Assembly: GCA_033296885.1 (NCBI GenBank) | Contig: MU863879.1 | Coordinates: 62,001 to 126,000, forward strand | Reading direction: 5' to 3' | DNA from: Triangularia verruculosa | Lineage: Eukaryota > Ascomycota > Sordariomycetes > Sordariales > Podosporaceae | Length of the DNA stretch: 64,000 nt | Shown: positions 11,273 through 21,061 of the stretch, piece by piece | Position numbering within the stretch: position 1 is the stretch's first letter | Layout: each line of letters opens with the position of its first letter | Program-made: the position numbers and the translations under genes | The notes under the pieces: generated by a model | What the model was told of the DNA's origin: nothing | What the model saw: only the letters and a program-made list of their open reading frames with translations | The model's database searches: none

Positions 11273-11800
11273 CTACACCTCAAGGACTGGTGCACTGTGT
11301 GCATCCTCCTTAGCGCTCTGAAACAGACGAAGGACAGCTTTTGAGAATTCCCTCATTCCGGATTTCATTCTTTCCATTGTGTTATGTACCCTCTCAAGAA
11401 CAGATGTAAGTGTGAAAATCCCGTTGTTTGCTTGGTGGAGAAGCTGTTTGCTCTCTCTGGCGTCGTTATCGATCCTCTCTACCGAGGCCTCGATTCGGTC
11501 CATTCTTGAGCACATCATGATAAGCAGGCTGCAACTATTAGCATGATGGAAATCCCAATGCAAGGAAGGGGGCTCATACTGGCGAATGTCTTCAATCGTT
11601 CTGACATCGATTTTCTCGACTTTATTGGTCTCTTTCGCCGCCAAAATAGGTGGTGCAGCCAGAGAATCAGAAACTAAGGATGCCCAGTGGTTATTAAAAG
11701 CAGGTTTAGTTTCGAATACGTCTATATTTTGGTTTACTGGTATCCGAGAATCGGGGAAGTATCCAGATTCTAGGATTGAGGAATTGCGACTGTCTAGGTA
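11273..11800 (-). CDS. Hypothetical coiled-coil protein, partial
   Basis: One open minus-strand frame of about 176 codons runs from a possible acceptor (TATATAG) near 11800 to the stop at 11273. It has no ATG near its upstream end, so an earlier exon is missing or destroyed. The C-terminal half has an amphipathic helix with MDRIEASVERI and a later basic segment. Function is unknown. Confidence 0.4.
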   Translation of the reverse strand, partial: YLDSRNSSILESGYFPDSRIPVNQNIDVFETKPAFNNHWASLVSDSLAAPPILAAKETNKVEKIDVRTIEDIRQYEPPSLHWDFHHANSCSLLIMMCSRMDRIEASVERIDNDARESKQLLHQANNGIFTLTSVLERVHNTMERMKSGMREFSKAVLRLFQSAKEDAHSAPVLEV

Positions 11801-11860
11801 CCTATATAATAATTAGGGCAGATAATAACCTGTTGTTTATCGGCCAGACCTCGCTTTATT

Positions 11861-12218
11861 ATGAAAGCTCAAACTGTTATTAGCACTCTTGCCTTCGCGG
11901 CCTAAGCGGCAGCCACTCTTTGCATTGCCAACCCCCCGACGTAGTTGGTAGCCGGGTTATCAAACGTTTCCGTTGTGTAAGTCATTTTGTTTCTACACTG
12001 TACATCATGCTTACGGAGACCAGATACGATAATCCTTTTGCCCGCTAGTGTTGGGCTGTGCTCCGCTTTGCAAACGACGTATTCTAGCCAATTACTTATA
12101 CATTCAACCCCCCCTCGCTTTGCTCTAGCCTCCAACATAATTCCTTCTCGATACCAACTGGATCACCGAATGGGGAGGCGGTCGTTATTTGGTAAGATAA
12201 CGGCGGTTCGAGTTTGAA
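11861..12218 (+). pseudogene. Small secreted Cys-containing protein, inactivated by nonsense codons
   Basis: The plus frame from ATG 11861 to the TGA near 12218 starts with a clear signal-peptide pattern (MKAQTVISTLAFAA), then small residues, then a chain with several Cys (two in CTSC). It is interrupted by TAA at 11903-11905, TAG at 11942-11944 and TAA at 11978-11980. All three would be Gln codons before a C-to-T change in CpA context. The third also forms a GTAAGT donor and could mark an intron. The length of about 118 codons and the signal peptide suggest an effector-like secreted protein, but no family is recognised. Confidence 0.5.
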
Positions 12219-12354
12219 CGATAAGAATGTAATATAAGTTGTCTACCTAGGAACTGTTTGAACTCGGGTTCTCTCTGCACTTTAGTTACTATTTCGGGTG
12301 GCTAAGACGACGCTGATCTTGGCCCAACGACAAACTTTGGATAAGTCAGTTGTT

Positions 12355-13090
12355 TGCCTAAGGCCAGAATTATTTCGGGCGCGGCGGTAATGGCCTTAAC
12401 AAGAGATTTAATCCACTGGCCTGGTTACTCCTGGATCACGGCGCCTACCTTTTTTAGTGGGAAGCGGCCTGCACCGACCTCCGTGCCTACGAGATTCCTA
12501 AATATCTCAACGAGCTTTGACGCTCTATCTAATAATACATTTTCTTCATTTCTGGGGACCGCCAACTCGCGGGGTGTGGATGCAGCAACCTCTTCCACTC
12601 TACCTACCGCCGTCGAGCCTGCAGGGGATCTGCCGATAATTCAAATAGTTGCCGTAAGTAGCGCGGTCCTGCCTGCGGCTATAATAGGGATCTCGGGATC
12701 GCTCGAAACTAAATCTAGTAGCACCGCTTCGGTTTCCTAAGATGATCCCCTGACTAAAATAGTGACAATAATAATCTTTGTTGAAACCTCTGCCCCTGGG
12801 ACCAACCTACTTCCAACGGAAAGCTTCCTCCGACTAAACTTCAGTTCTTTGCCTTCCTTAAATGACATTGTTTCTTCTGTAGCGGTAGTAATAACCTTAT
12901 CTGGAACAGAGGTGAACTTTAGTTTTTTCGCTTCCTCTAATAACTCGGTATCTTCTATAGGAGTAGGACTAATATTATCCTTTAGAGCAGAAGTCAGTGA
13001 TGGCGCCCGTTCCGCATCACTCTCGATTAGCTATCTCCTATCTACAGTTACTTTATTAGTAGTGATAACGACAATTACGGTCGCTATTTA
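12355..13090 (-). pseudogene. Degraded hypothetical protein with at least four in-frame stops
   Basis: The minus-strand frame is coherent over 730 bp, with charged, helical sequence rich in Glu, Lys and Ala. It carries stops at 13031-13033 (TAG), 12737-12739 (TAG), 12641-12643 (TGA) and 12425-12427 (TAA). These are the products expected from CAG, CAG, CGA and CAA by C-to-T change. No start or family is identifiable. The two plus-strand ORFs here are Ser/Thr/Val-rich shadows. Confidence 0.45.
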
Positions 13091-13836
13091 ACGACCTGCC
13101 CGTCCCCCTCTCTATTTTTAACAATTATTTTTAACTTTGGAGCTTGTTTTCTTTTTTTAGATTGGCATTCTTACCTATATCACTTTCCTATCCGTCGACT
13201 TCTTGTAGCGCTAGGTAGCAACTGAATTTAAACACAAATAACTATTATGAACCCTCTATAGCTGTAGCTCTAACCTCCCCTAGAGGCTTTCCCCAGTATT
13301 GAAGAGTATTGGAAGTTTAGGGCCGACTACTGGTTCAACATGTTCATGTACGAAACCCAGGTCCGTCAGAGTCTACAAGCAGAGATGCGGGCTCTCCAAG
13401 GTAAGATATTTGAAGCTAGTAAACTGGCCAAGAATATGGTCAAATTTTTGACTCAACCGGTGGCAAGTCATCATTCAACATGCCAAGGCCTGCGCTAACT
13501 TGTTTATTTTAGATCCAGCAAACAGACACAAGCACTGAGTCGGAGAGTATATAGTGAAAAGATATCAGAATATTAGCTGGAAATGTAGAGTACCTATGAT
13601 TTGTGGTTTAAGAGAGTCTTTTTTTTACGGTTGAGTTGGAACCACACAGTGGAGATGACATTGTCTGACAAAAGTAAAACTTATCCAAAAATTGCACGTA
13701 ACTTATCTGCTAACAAATCTATAGATAAACAGTCTATTCACCTATCGATTCCATCTCAGGTTGATTCTAGTGGGTCGATTCCTTCGTTTCAAGCGTCTCT
13801 TCATGCTCTACTATATTAGACTGGCACGCAGTGTCC
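13091..13836. other. AT-rich tract with a possible relic exon
   Basis: A plus-strand open stretch at about 13280-13460 reads as a plausible helical segment rich in Trp, Tyr and Met, but it has no start and soon meets stops. The rest is AT-rich. I cannot assign a gene. Confidence 0.35.
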
Positions 13837-14205
13837 CTAGAAGACCTTAAGTGGGTGGCTGCTACCGCGGCCGCCATTGTACCCGGATTGTGTATATCTG
13901 GTAAAGGATAGCTCCGCTCCTAGCTGACGTGTTAGGTCCACAAATGAAACTAAACCTGCCGCACTTACCACATTGGACTGTGAAGGAGGCCACGCTATGT
14001 TGTCAGAAGACGAATAGACATGATATTTGTTGCCTTTCTGAAGAAGTAAATAGACGTGATAACCGCAGTCCCTATGTAGATTATGCGCTTTGAGAAGAAG
14101 TGTTTTGCGGCGTTTCCAACTGCGAGTGAGCAGTCGTTTAGCCTCTTTCGATGACGATGTCGAGACGGGAGTAGCAGTCATAATTGTTGACGAGAGATGG
14201 TTCAT
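13837..14205 (-). CDS. Second small MADS-box-like protein
   Basis: An uninterrupted 122-codon ORF starts at ATG 14205. Residues about 23-75 resemble a MADS core more clearly than the ORF at 2896: a basic helix with KRRKTLLLKAHNL followed by a strand with HVYLLLQKGNKYHVY and then WPPS. The tail is short and Gly/Ser-rich. A DNA-binding regulator of this size is plausible but untested. It lies in a region where neighbours are broken, yet its own frame is intact. Confidence 0.55.
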   Translation of the reverse strand: MNHLSSTIMTATPVSTSSSKEAKRLLTRSWKRRKTLLLKAHNLHRDCGYHVYLLLQKGNKYHVYSSSDNIAWPPSQSNVVSAAGLVSFVDLTRQLGAELSFTRYTQSGYNGGRGSSHPLKVF

Positions 14206-14644
14206 GAGACAGCAATGTCAACGCAGGTACACTTTCCCTTCCAATTTATGGACCTGTAAGAGGCGCAGTGGGGCGAGGTTGACGTGGGTTGGGGAAGGGT
14301 CAGGATCCAGCAGCCCAACGGCCCAGTGACCAGGGTCCTCGGCAATAGTGCCGACACAAGGGAAGGGAGGTGGGGTGGTGCCAAGATTTCATATCTGGGT
14401 GCACGCCTCACCACAAGTGTAGCCAACATCGACACTGTTAGCTCAGCATCAGTTTCTACTGTAAGCGCTTAACGATGTGATTATAATTAGCTCGGGAAGA
14501 AGATCTCCGTTTCATTGAGGAGTTTCTGACTCCCTGTCAATAAGTATATAAATCATTGTAGTTCTGCCCCAGCTCTGGAGGTCTCTATCATCTCCCACTA
14601 TCAAATCACCACTTCAGGTACTTCAGAAACGTTCTCCCAGCGCC
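14206..14644. promoter_or_regulatory. Upstream region of the gene at 14645, with a TATA-like site
   Basis: TATATAAAT at about 14546 lies 100 bp upstream of ATG 14645. A C/T-rich stretch follows, as is common at fungal transcription starts. The rest of the spacer holds no gene. Confidence 0.4.
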
Positions 14645-15277
14645 ATGTCTTGCGCAACTATTCTTGAAAAAGTCACTGTCAGATTGAGGGGCAGCACTGT
14701 TCCTCAACGTCACCAGAGCCTCTCATGGAGACACAAGCTGCTCTCGCCAGCCAACACCACCAAGGCAGGCACTCCAGTGCCGAAGCGCTCGACACGCATG
14801 GAACACCACCTGTCTTGCCTCCCTAGCCAGGAAGCAAAAATCTTCACTCAGGCACCCGGCCTCCAGAAAACATCCGACCAGTACACCCAGTTCCTGGAAG
14901 CGGGGAAGAAAATCAACCTCCCTGCAATTAAAGCCAAGCAGCCCAAAAGAAGACGACTTCCTCCCATTGCGAGTATGGCCATCATGAAAGCTCTGAGACC
15001 GAGAGTGATTGCCGCCGGTCAGCTACGAGTTGGGACTGGTAGTCTCGCGGCCCTGGGGCTGTGGCGAACCGTCACATTTGATACAGGTCTGAGCTGTTTT
15101 CGGTATGGCACTCGGCGGATTAGATTTACCACCATGATGAAACAGGTGAAGCCTAACTTCATCATGTATGTCATGGAATATGGCCGTTTCGTTTGCATTC
15201 GCTGGGATGGAGAGAAATGGCGACAGCCTGGAAGGGTTATGACGCCAGGGGAGCTTCAGGAGTACTTGAATCTGTAA
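14645..15277 (+). CDS. Hypothetical basic protein
   Basis: A single-exon ORF of 210 residues is supported by a TATA-like site upstream. The N-terminal two thirds are basic and low in structure, with the putative nuclear signal KQPKRRRLP. The C-terminal 80 residues look like a small beta-rich domain (FIMYVMEYGRFVCIRWDG). No family is recognised, and there are no broken codons. Confidence 0.55.
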   Translation: MSCATILEKVTVRLRGSTVPQRHQSLSWRHKLLSPANTTKAGTPVPKRSTRMEHHLSCLPSQEAKIFTQAPGLQKTSDQYTQFLEAGKKINLPAIKAKQPKRRRLPPIASMAIMKALRPRVIAAGQLRVGTGSLAALGLWRTVTFDTGLSCFRYGTRRIRFTTMMKQVKPNFIMYVMEYGRFVCIRWDGEKWRQPGRVMTPGELQEYLNL

Positions 15278-15666
15278 TTTTTGTACTGTATCACCTACTA
15301 TATCATGTTTGAATTTTGAGATTTCTGTCATGGCTGCAATATCTAGATACCTACCTACGTGCACAGTCAGCGGGTGCCGTACCCGCACGGCTCCTAAGCA
15401 TTTTCCTTAGCCCGTCAAGACTTATACCTAGGTACCTGATGCATCCCAGCGTTTGTGTGATTAAAATAGATATGCCTATTTTCGGGCGGCCGTCTTGTAC
15501 GGTGAGGCGTTTAACCAACATCCCGGAGTGAGGTAAGATCCAGGAACCCGGTATGTATTCAGACGTTCAGGACTATTAATACACGACTAACGACTCCCAA
15601 AAGTTTTCCAGACCGACATACTCTTCATTATTCCGTGCATCATTTTACCTCTATACAACCATTACT
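15278..15666. other. Intergenic, no gene seen
   Basis: This 389-bp spacer contains copies of the local ACCTACC/ACCTAGGTACC motif near 15350 and 15427. No reading frame is supported. Confidence 0.4.
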
Positions 15667-16347
15667 ATGTCTTCTTGCTTGTCCCCAGAGGACAAAATCC
15701 GCGAGGTTCACGAATTCTCTCGCTTCTATGAAGCTGTCGCCCGTAACCCGGATTATCTGAACGACAGTATTCTGGACAGTACTGAAGTACAGACGGTCCT
15801 GCAAGCTGTCGATAAGACCAACAGCGATGCCAGTCTTGACTACATTCAGAAGCTCAATTACGACATGAGCTACTACAAAGCGGTCCGTGGGCAACTGTCT
15901 TACCTGCTCCATATGTGGGATATTCTGCTCGACGACAAAGCTTACTATGACGTTGAAGGCGCGACATAGATTTTAACGGATTATATGAAGTCCTTTAGTA
16001 TCTGCTTTACTCTGGTTTCTAATAGGGCAAAGCTTGGCCTGCTCGGCGACGGGGATAGTGACCTAGCTTCTATCACGGAATCGGAATTGTTAGAGCTGTG
16101 GGCATAGACACCTGTGCTATTCGAGAAGAGTAATGTAGAACCCCTCGTTGAAGTAACCGTGCCTTCTGAGAGCTCCTCTGAGGGTGGCCACTGTTCTGTC
16201 TTCACGGATTCTGATGACGATGAAAGCATTGTCCGTTGCGAAGAGTTGGGACAGGCTTCGATGAAGAGAAAGTTCGACCAGATGGATGGGCCCGATAGGG
16301 ATGGCAACATCATGGAGTTGGGCGGTAGAGCCAGAGCTCGGTCCTGT
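15667..16347 (+). pseudogene. Hypothetical acidic protein with an in-frame TAG
   Basis: Exon 1 (ATG 15667 to about 15969) is a helical, acidic 100-codon ORF. A second coherent stretch in one frame runs from about 16027 to the stop near 16347; it is Ser/Asp/Glu-rich with a basic KRKFDQ motif near its end. TAG at 16105-16107 interrupts this second frame and would be Gln before a C-to-T change. An intron between the parts is likely, but its donor is not canonical as read. Function is unknown. Confidence 0.4.
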
Positions 16348-17247
16348 TGATGCTTATAATTTTTGACGTAACATACACGGGGCTGGACCTCGATAGGGGG
16401 CATGGTACTTGATCAGATAGGTAGTTTACCTAGGTATTTAATGGAATTTGTGTGTGATATACATCATGTGCACTGGCCGAGTAAAGACCTAGTTTAACTT
16501 ATCCACATTCTTGCTTCTGTAGGGTTAGAGTATAGAGCCCGTTCCAGCACCTGACCAGCCGACCGAACACCCTACCGTGCAGGCGGGTCCCGATTTAGTT
16601 CACTACTTACTCATGAGCCACTTAGCTAGGTAATGTATTCCCGCGGGTTTGGCTCACTAGCTTGTAACTGAAAGCCTTAGAAGTCGGTCTGGGCTCCGAT
16701 TGTAGCCATGTACCTTGCCGTAGTTTGAAGCGTATCGCTAGGGATTGCTCCGGGATGACATGCGGACAAATCAAGTCAAGCTGCATCCATAACCAGACAA
16801 GGGCCGACCTTGGCCCTTATAAGGGAACCCTCCCCCCCTCTTTGGTGTCTTGCTGTCATTCGTCGTTTGTGATTCTGCCTTTCTCTGAAAATGTGTACGT
16901 TTTATCGTGTGAGTCTGTTGAACCAGCGCTTCCTGGTTGACAGCTGGTGCAAAGACTACCTTGTGTCCACCGTATTGAACCTACGCTGCCACGAAAAGAA
17001 TAGTAGCATACAGTAAACTCTCGGTTGACCCATGTAAAAGTAATACAAGAGACATGCAGGTCCGAGTGGCGGTGAGACATTATCTACTGCATGGGGAGAT
17101 ACAGGTTTAAACACACATGGGGGTAGATCTAGAGTCAGTTGAATGAAAATAACAGCTTGGGTACTCATCATCTGCATCTGCGACCCATGGCTGCAGCGGT
17201 GCCACTATAACGCTGCCCCGTGTCTGTCTCCGACATGGGAAATCGAC
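16348..17247. other. 900 bp with no supported gene
   Basis: Only short ORFs occur, without domain features. ACCTAGGTA-type motifs lie near 16427. The last 100 bp precede the BTB-like gene. Confidence 0.45.
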
Positions 17248-17895
17248 ATGGCAGATATAAATCTCCGGTTGTGGCCATCGGGGAACCACGCTTCTGAAAC
17301 CCTTTTCTCATATCCACCCGGCTTGACTTTCAAGATGACAAAGGATACTCACAATACCGCCACCGACAAAACTCTGATTTTTGAGGTAGGATCCGAGAGA
17401 TTTGCTCTCCCTCCCTCTCTTGTACCACCCGGTCCCTTTTCTAAGGCCACCGTCGATGGCATTGCGGGACGGTTTCCGGACGTCGGCCCCGACATCTTCA
17501 ATGTTCTCATTGATGCACTCTACCACAAGCATGATGAGGTGTTTAACTTTTTCGGACGTTCCAACATGCTTCAGACGTACTCAGTCGTGAATCTAGCGGC
17601 AAAACTCCATTGGCTAGCCGTCCTGGGTTCATACATACAAGACACACTCGCCACAATTCACAACAGTTACGCTATCATGTCAGAGGTTAACCTGGCGGCA
17701 GCTGCATGTATTGCAAACCATTTCGGAGATAAGGATACGCTGGTTTTACTCATTGATCAGCTCGCCATACGTTCGAGACTCAACAAGGAAGGAACCCTTG
17801 CAACAACAACAGTGGAAGAATGTCTATACTGGAGCGATGGCGACTCATTAACTTCTCTTTTGGATAACCATACTAGCATCTCTCTTTCTGGTTAG
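17248..17895 (+). CDS. BTB/POZ-like domain protein
   Basis: The frame is open from 17143, but the ATG at 17248 gives the most natural start (215 residues). Residues about 45-110 follow the BTB/POZ layout used by many fungal accessory proteins: a strand FEVGSERFALP, a hydrophobic SLVPPGPF turn, then PDIFNVLIDALYH and a YSVVNLAAKLHW helix. BTB domains mediate dimerisation or Cullin-3 binding. No partner domain is present, so the role is open. The frame is intact. Confidence 0.5.
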   Translation: MADINLRLWPSGNHASETLFSYPPGLTFKMTKDTHNTATDKTLIFEVGSERFALPPSLVPPGPFSKATVDGIAGRFPDVGPDIFNVLIDALYHKHDEVFNFFGRSNMLQTYSVVNLAAKLHWLAVLGSYIQDTLATIHNSYAIMSEVNLAAAACIANHFGDKDTLVLLIDQLAIRSRLNKEGTLATTTVEECLYWSDGDSLTSLLDNHTSISLSG

Positions 17896-18276
17896 TAGAG
17901 ACCTCTTATGAGGGCCAGATTGGCTTTGAGGGTGTTTAAAACGGTATATCAACTGTTAGTGCTTACCCTATGCTAAGAGTAAATTCTTCGCCGCACTCTC
18001 CGTTTTTCTAAAACGTTACCTCCTACTCCGCCTCCCTCTCTCCCGCCCGCTGCTACTCCGCTTCCCTCTGCCCCTACCTCTACCCCTTTTTCCCCCTCTT
18101 CCTATCCCTCCTTGTGGGGCAATGGGCACAGGCGCCTTGCTCTTCTTCTTCCTTTTCCTCTTGCAGCCAGAACCACTGCCTTTTTCCCTCACTTTTCCAC
18201 AGACCAATACTACGTATTGCCCATCAGTTCGTTGCCCACGATACTCCTTGACCTCCCTTCCTCCCGCTTCCTTTCA

Positions 18277-18349
18277 CTCCGCCTCCCTCCGCCTCCCTCC
18301 GCCTCCCTCCGCCTCCCTCCGCCTCCCTCCGCCTCCCTCCGCCTCCCTT
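18277..18349. repeat. 10-bp tandem repeat (GCCTCCCTCC)n
   Basis: Six perfect copies of GCCTCCCTCC lie at 18281-18340, with partial copies at both ends. The purine strand is G-rich. Confidence 0.95.
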
Positions 18350-18515
18350 CTACCATCCCGGTCTTGCACTGCTCAACTGCGTTCATGGAATCCCTGTTGC
18401 CACTCCACCACAGCAGCCTTCCGCAGTGGTCTTTCCTAAGGTCTTTCACTGGGTCTTCAAATAGGAATTTAATACAATAGAGCCCGTAAGTCAAACAGAG
18501 TTAAGCTTCAGTGGC

Positions 18516-18541
18516 TAGTTCAGTGGGAGCCCACTGAACTA
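18516..18541. repeat. Perfect 12-bp inverted repeat with a 2-bp spacer
   Basis: TAGTTCAGTGGG at 18516-18527 is followed by AG and its exact reverse complement at 18530-18541. With one mismatch the arms extend to 15 bp. Confidence 0.95.
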
Positions 18542-18646
18542 ACCGCTATTTAATTTCACTGCTGTGGTAGGTATACTGCTTGTGAAGATGGATATTTCAT
18601 ATTTTCACCGTTTATATTTATCTACTAGGCTTATAGCGAGCTTCTT

Positions 18647-19159
18647 CTAACCGTAAATGTCTTCCCAAATCCGATTGAGAATATAGATCGTTCTATATGG
18701 GAAACAGCTAAAGAAAAGAAACCAATCCAATGCTGTGCAGTTACCAGCTTCCCTCGCTTTATAGTAATAACAATACTCCTTTAAGCAGTCCATTAACTCC
18801 CAGACCTGCGAGTATATGTTGCTATATGTGTATTTTCGACAGCAGTTTGAACAACCGTTGAGACAATCCTTTGTGTTCGAAGATTGGAGTGTAACATTGG
18901 TTCTACCAGTGGAAGGTACGCTTGAGTAGGGTTCTGAAATAACGCGTGATCGGCTGGTTGAGAGGGGCGTAGGAGTGTAGATCGAGTAAGGAACTGGCCG
19001 GCACGTGTGAGCCGGGTCAGGAGTGTGAACCGGATGAGTAGTGTGAACTGCCCGTGGGTAAGGAGTGTAAGGTGGCGGTGCAACATCTGGAACAGTGGTT
19101 TCATAAACCATCAGATGCTGAGGGCTGTATGGATTTGTTTCAATCCGTGATAGCTCCAT
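18647..19159 (-). CDS. Hypothetical Pro/Cys-rich protein
   Basis: The chosen start is ATG 19159 (170 residues); the frame stays open to 19225 without another ATG. The N-terminal half is Pro/Tyr/Thr-rich (PPPYTPYPRAV). The C-terminal half has a Cys cluster (CLNGCSNCC), then Tyr/Cys-rich helices and an aromatic hydrophobic end (FLFFSCFPYRTIYIL) that could insert in a membrane. No signal peptide and no family are recognised. Confidence 0.45.
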   Translation of the reverse strand: MELSRIETNPYSPQHLMVYETTVPDVAPPPYTPYPRAVHTTHPVHTPDPAHTCRPVPYSIYTPTPLSTSRSRVISEPYSSVPSTGRTNVTLQSSNTKDCLNGCSNCCRKYTYSNIYSQVWELMDCLKEYCYYYKAREAGNCTALDWFLFFSCFPYRTIYILNRIWEDIYG

Positions 19160-19451
19160 GACAGATATTTTAGATGGTTCAAAACCATGTAATAAGAAAG
19201 GACGCTCGGAAAGATGTAGTGACAAAGGTTAATATTGCAAACCTGGAACTTACTTACCTAGGGCAGCTTCTTATAACAAGACCCCAGTTAAACTACCAGG
19301 TAGCTTACATGGAATGCCGCCTAACTCTTCAAAATATGCCTGGCACTGCTAAGCCTCTCTGCTTAAGTTATCCTATTTGAATGGTTTCGTTCGCACGGTT
19401 ACCTCATATCCCATGACCAACGGACGAAGACGACGAGAGCGGCGGAAGCGG

Positions 19452-19489
19452 AGGGGGCGGAGGGAGCCAGGGGTAAAGGGGGCGGAGGG
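19452..19489 (+). other. Potential G-quadruplex
   Basis: Five runs of at least three G (lengths 5, 3, 4, 5 and 3) are separated by loops of 4-5 nt. Confidence 0.5.
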
Positions 19490-19784
19490 AGTGACGAGCC
19501 AGGTCGTTCAAAGTGAAGCACAGCGGCCGACAAGGCTAACTCAACATCGCAAGCTGCAACAGTTTCCCAGTACACCGGTAGCACCTGTGAGCCTTCTCGG
19601 AAAAGCTTCGCAACGTTGGCGGCGGGTAGTGTTTCTCTCGTTGAAGGTGATTGCAACAACACTGGTCTTGAGATAATTCAGAAGGCGGGCTCCGTGTGAA
19701 ATCTGCGAACTCCGATTCAATTGGCAGCCGCGTCTAAAAAAAACCAACCAGCTTAACATCATCCGAAAAATCCATCCAAACCCA

Positions 19785-19912
19785 TTCCCATCCTGCCCAT
19801 CCTTCCCATCCTTCCCATCCTTCCCATCATCAATTCCATTATTTCCATCATCAATTCCATCATTTCCATCATTAATTCCATCATTTCCATCATCAATCCC
19901 ATCGTTTCTATC
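19785..19912. repeat. Degenerate (CCATCATTTCCATCATCAATT) satellite
   Basis: Short units of CCATCCTT, then CCATCATTT and ATCAATT, repeat over 130 bp just 3' of the kinase-like gene. ORFs across it are artefacts. Confidence 0.85.
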
Positions 19913-19980
19913 AATCCAGGCAAACAGAAGGGCGAGAAGGCCGAATCCGTCCCAGCATCCATCTCCGGCATCCATCTCCG

Positions 19981-20865
19981 TCACCACGCGCTCCAGCGTT
20001 CCCACGCGCCATGCGTTACCAATCCGGGGTTGGGAAGCTGTGCCTGCTCCAGCTGTCTTTGAATTTCGTCTTTCAAGGTCTCAAAGTCATCCGCATTCGT
20101 TATATCATTGGGAAGAGGGTAGGGAAACTCGAAGTCAAGAGCAACGATCCTCCCGTCAACATATAGAAAGTTGTGGAGCGCTGGGTCCCCGTGAACAACA
20201 CCTTTTTCCGTAAGCAGGTCGTACATAGCCTGGAGTTTCTCGAGAAGACGAGGATCCCCTAGCTCCTCGGCTTGAAGACAGTGTAGCGACACTCCTTTGA
20301 CGTCTCCTAAAAGGATAGCGGGAACCGGCCGCTTGCTTATCTGGTACCTGGTTTGCTCGTGGTTGCGAATGGCTACCTCGCCAAAGAAAAGTGGGATGCA
20401 GCGGCCCTGAAGCGATTGAAGATGTCGGTATGTGTCAACTTCGTTCTCGTAGCTATCGGCTTTCTGGGGGTTTCGCTCCTTCAAAATGACAGTTGTCGGC
20501 AAGAACCATTCTGGCAGCATTCGCTGTAGCCAAGAGCGAACAAGCTGTGGCGTCCAAGACGACAACCAGCAAGTAATTGGATTCGGCGGGACAGTTAAGA
20601 GAAAGACATGCCGGTTCGCGTAGATCCGTTTAGCAAGTGCTGTGAAACAGCGGGACCGAAACTGTACGTTCTTTAAACGAGGATTAATAATAGGAATTAC
20701 CAGTCTTCTAAAGATCAGAGCATATACCTTGTACACTGTATCGTCTTCCATTTTTGGGCAATGTATTATCGGTGGTGGCGGGGCTCCAATGGCCATCGGC
20801 TGTCTCGGTCCATAGGGAGAAGGCTCCCCTAGCCTTGACTGTCGCGGATCGAATGTTGCTGACAT
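19981..20865 (-). CDS. Aminoglycoside-phosphotransferase/kinase-like protein
   Basis: This ORF of 294 residues starts at ATG 20865. It has the core of the protein-kinase/APH superfamily: a VILKERN strand with the likely nucleotide-binding Lys, an acidic helix ENEVDTYRHL, then the catalytic loop VVHGDPALHNFLYVDG and the metal-binding DFE (LDFEFP). Asp and Asn of the loop are intact, so activity is plausible. The segment YALIFRRLVIPIINPR may be a retained 57-nt intron (GTATAT...TTTAAAG). Substrate unknown. It lies 200 bp downstream of, and on the same strand as, a PD-(D/E)XK-like gene. Confidence 0.7.
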   Translation of the reverse strand: MSATFDPRQSRLGEPSPYGPRQPMAIGAPPPPIIHCPKMEDDTVYKVYALIFRRLVIPIINPRLKNVQFRSRCFTALAKRIYANRHVFLLTVPPNPITCWLSSWTPQLVRSWLQRMLPEWFLPTTVILKERNPQKADSYENEVDTYRHLQSLQGRCIPLFFGEVAIRNHEQTRYQISKRPVPAILLGDVKGVSLHCLQAEELGDPRLLEKLQAMYDLLTEKGVVHGDPALHNFLYVDGRIVALDFEFPYPLPNDITNADDFETLKDEIQRQLEQAQLPNPGLVTHGAWERWSAW

Positions 20866-21061
20866 GGGCGTGGGTTGGGAAAACGACAGCGGCGTTGGCT
20901 GATTTAGAGTTGGGGTACGCAGAATAATTAGAGTATAAGAAAGCTAAGCGAGATGGAATTGACTTGAGGTTTATATATGAAAAGAGGGGTAGTACAAACA
21001 AACGAGGGATGTCCGCTTTTCCAATTACCCAAACGGGATTGGTCCAGAGCCACAGGAGTCA

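Larger units (their letters stand above)
17896..18646. other. Intergenic region with simple repeats and a palindrome
   Basis: It holds C/T-rich sequence (about 18015-18110), the 10-bp tandem repeat at 18277-18349 and the palindrome at 18516-18541. Long ORFs across the C/T-rich part are low-complexity artefacts. Confidence 0.6.

Noticed and set aside
11902..12138. Minus-strand ORF of 78 codons
   Set aside because: It overlaps the plus-strand frame with a signal peptide; it has no features, and its openness can follow from the antisense of Cys/Thr codons.
13262..13500. Retrotransposon gag remnant
   Set aside because: The short open stretch has no zinc knuckle, protease or reverse transcriptase nearby and no long terminal repeats were seen.
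18016..18494. Pro/Ser-rich and Arg-rich ORFs on both strands
   Set aside because: They run through the C/T-rich stretch and the 10-bp tandem repeat and have no coding character.
19541..19971. Gly/Asp- and Met-rich minus-strand ORFs
   Set aside because: They arise from the CCATCATTT satellite.
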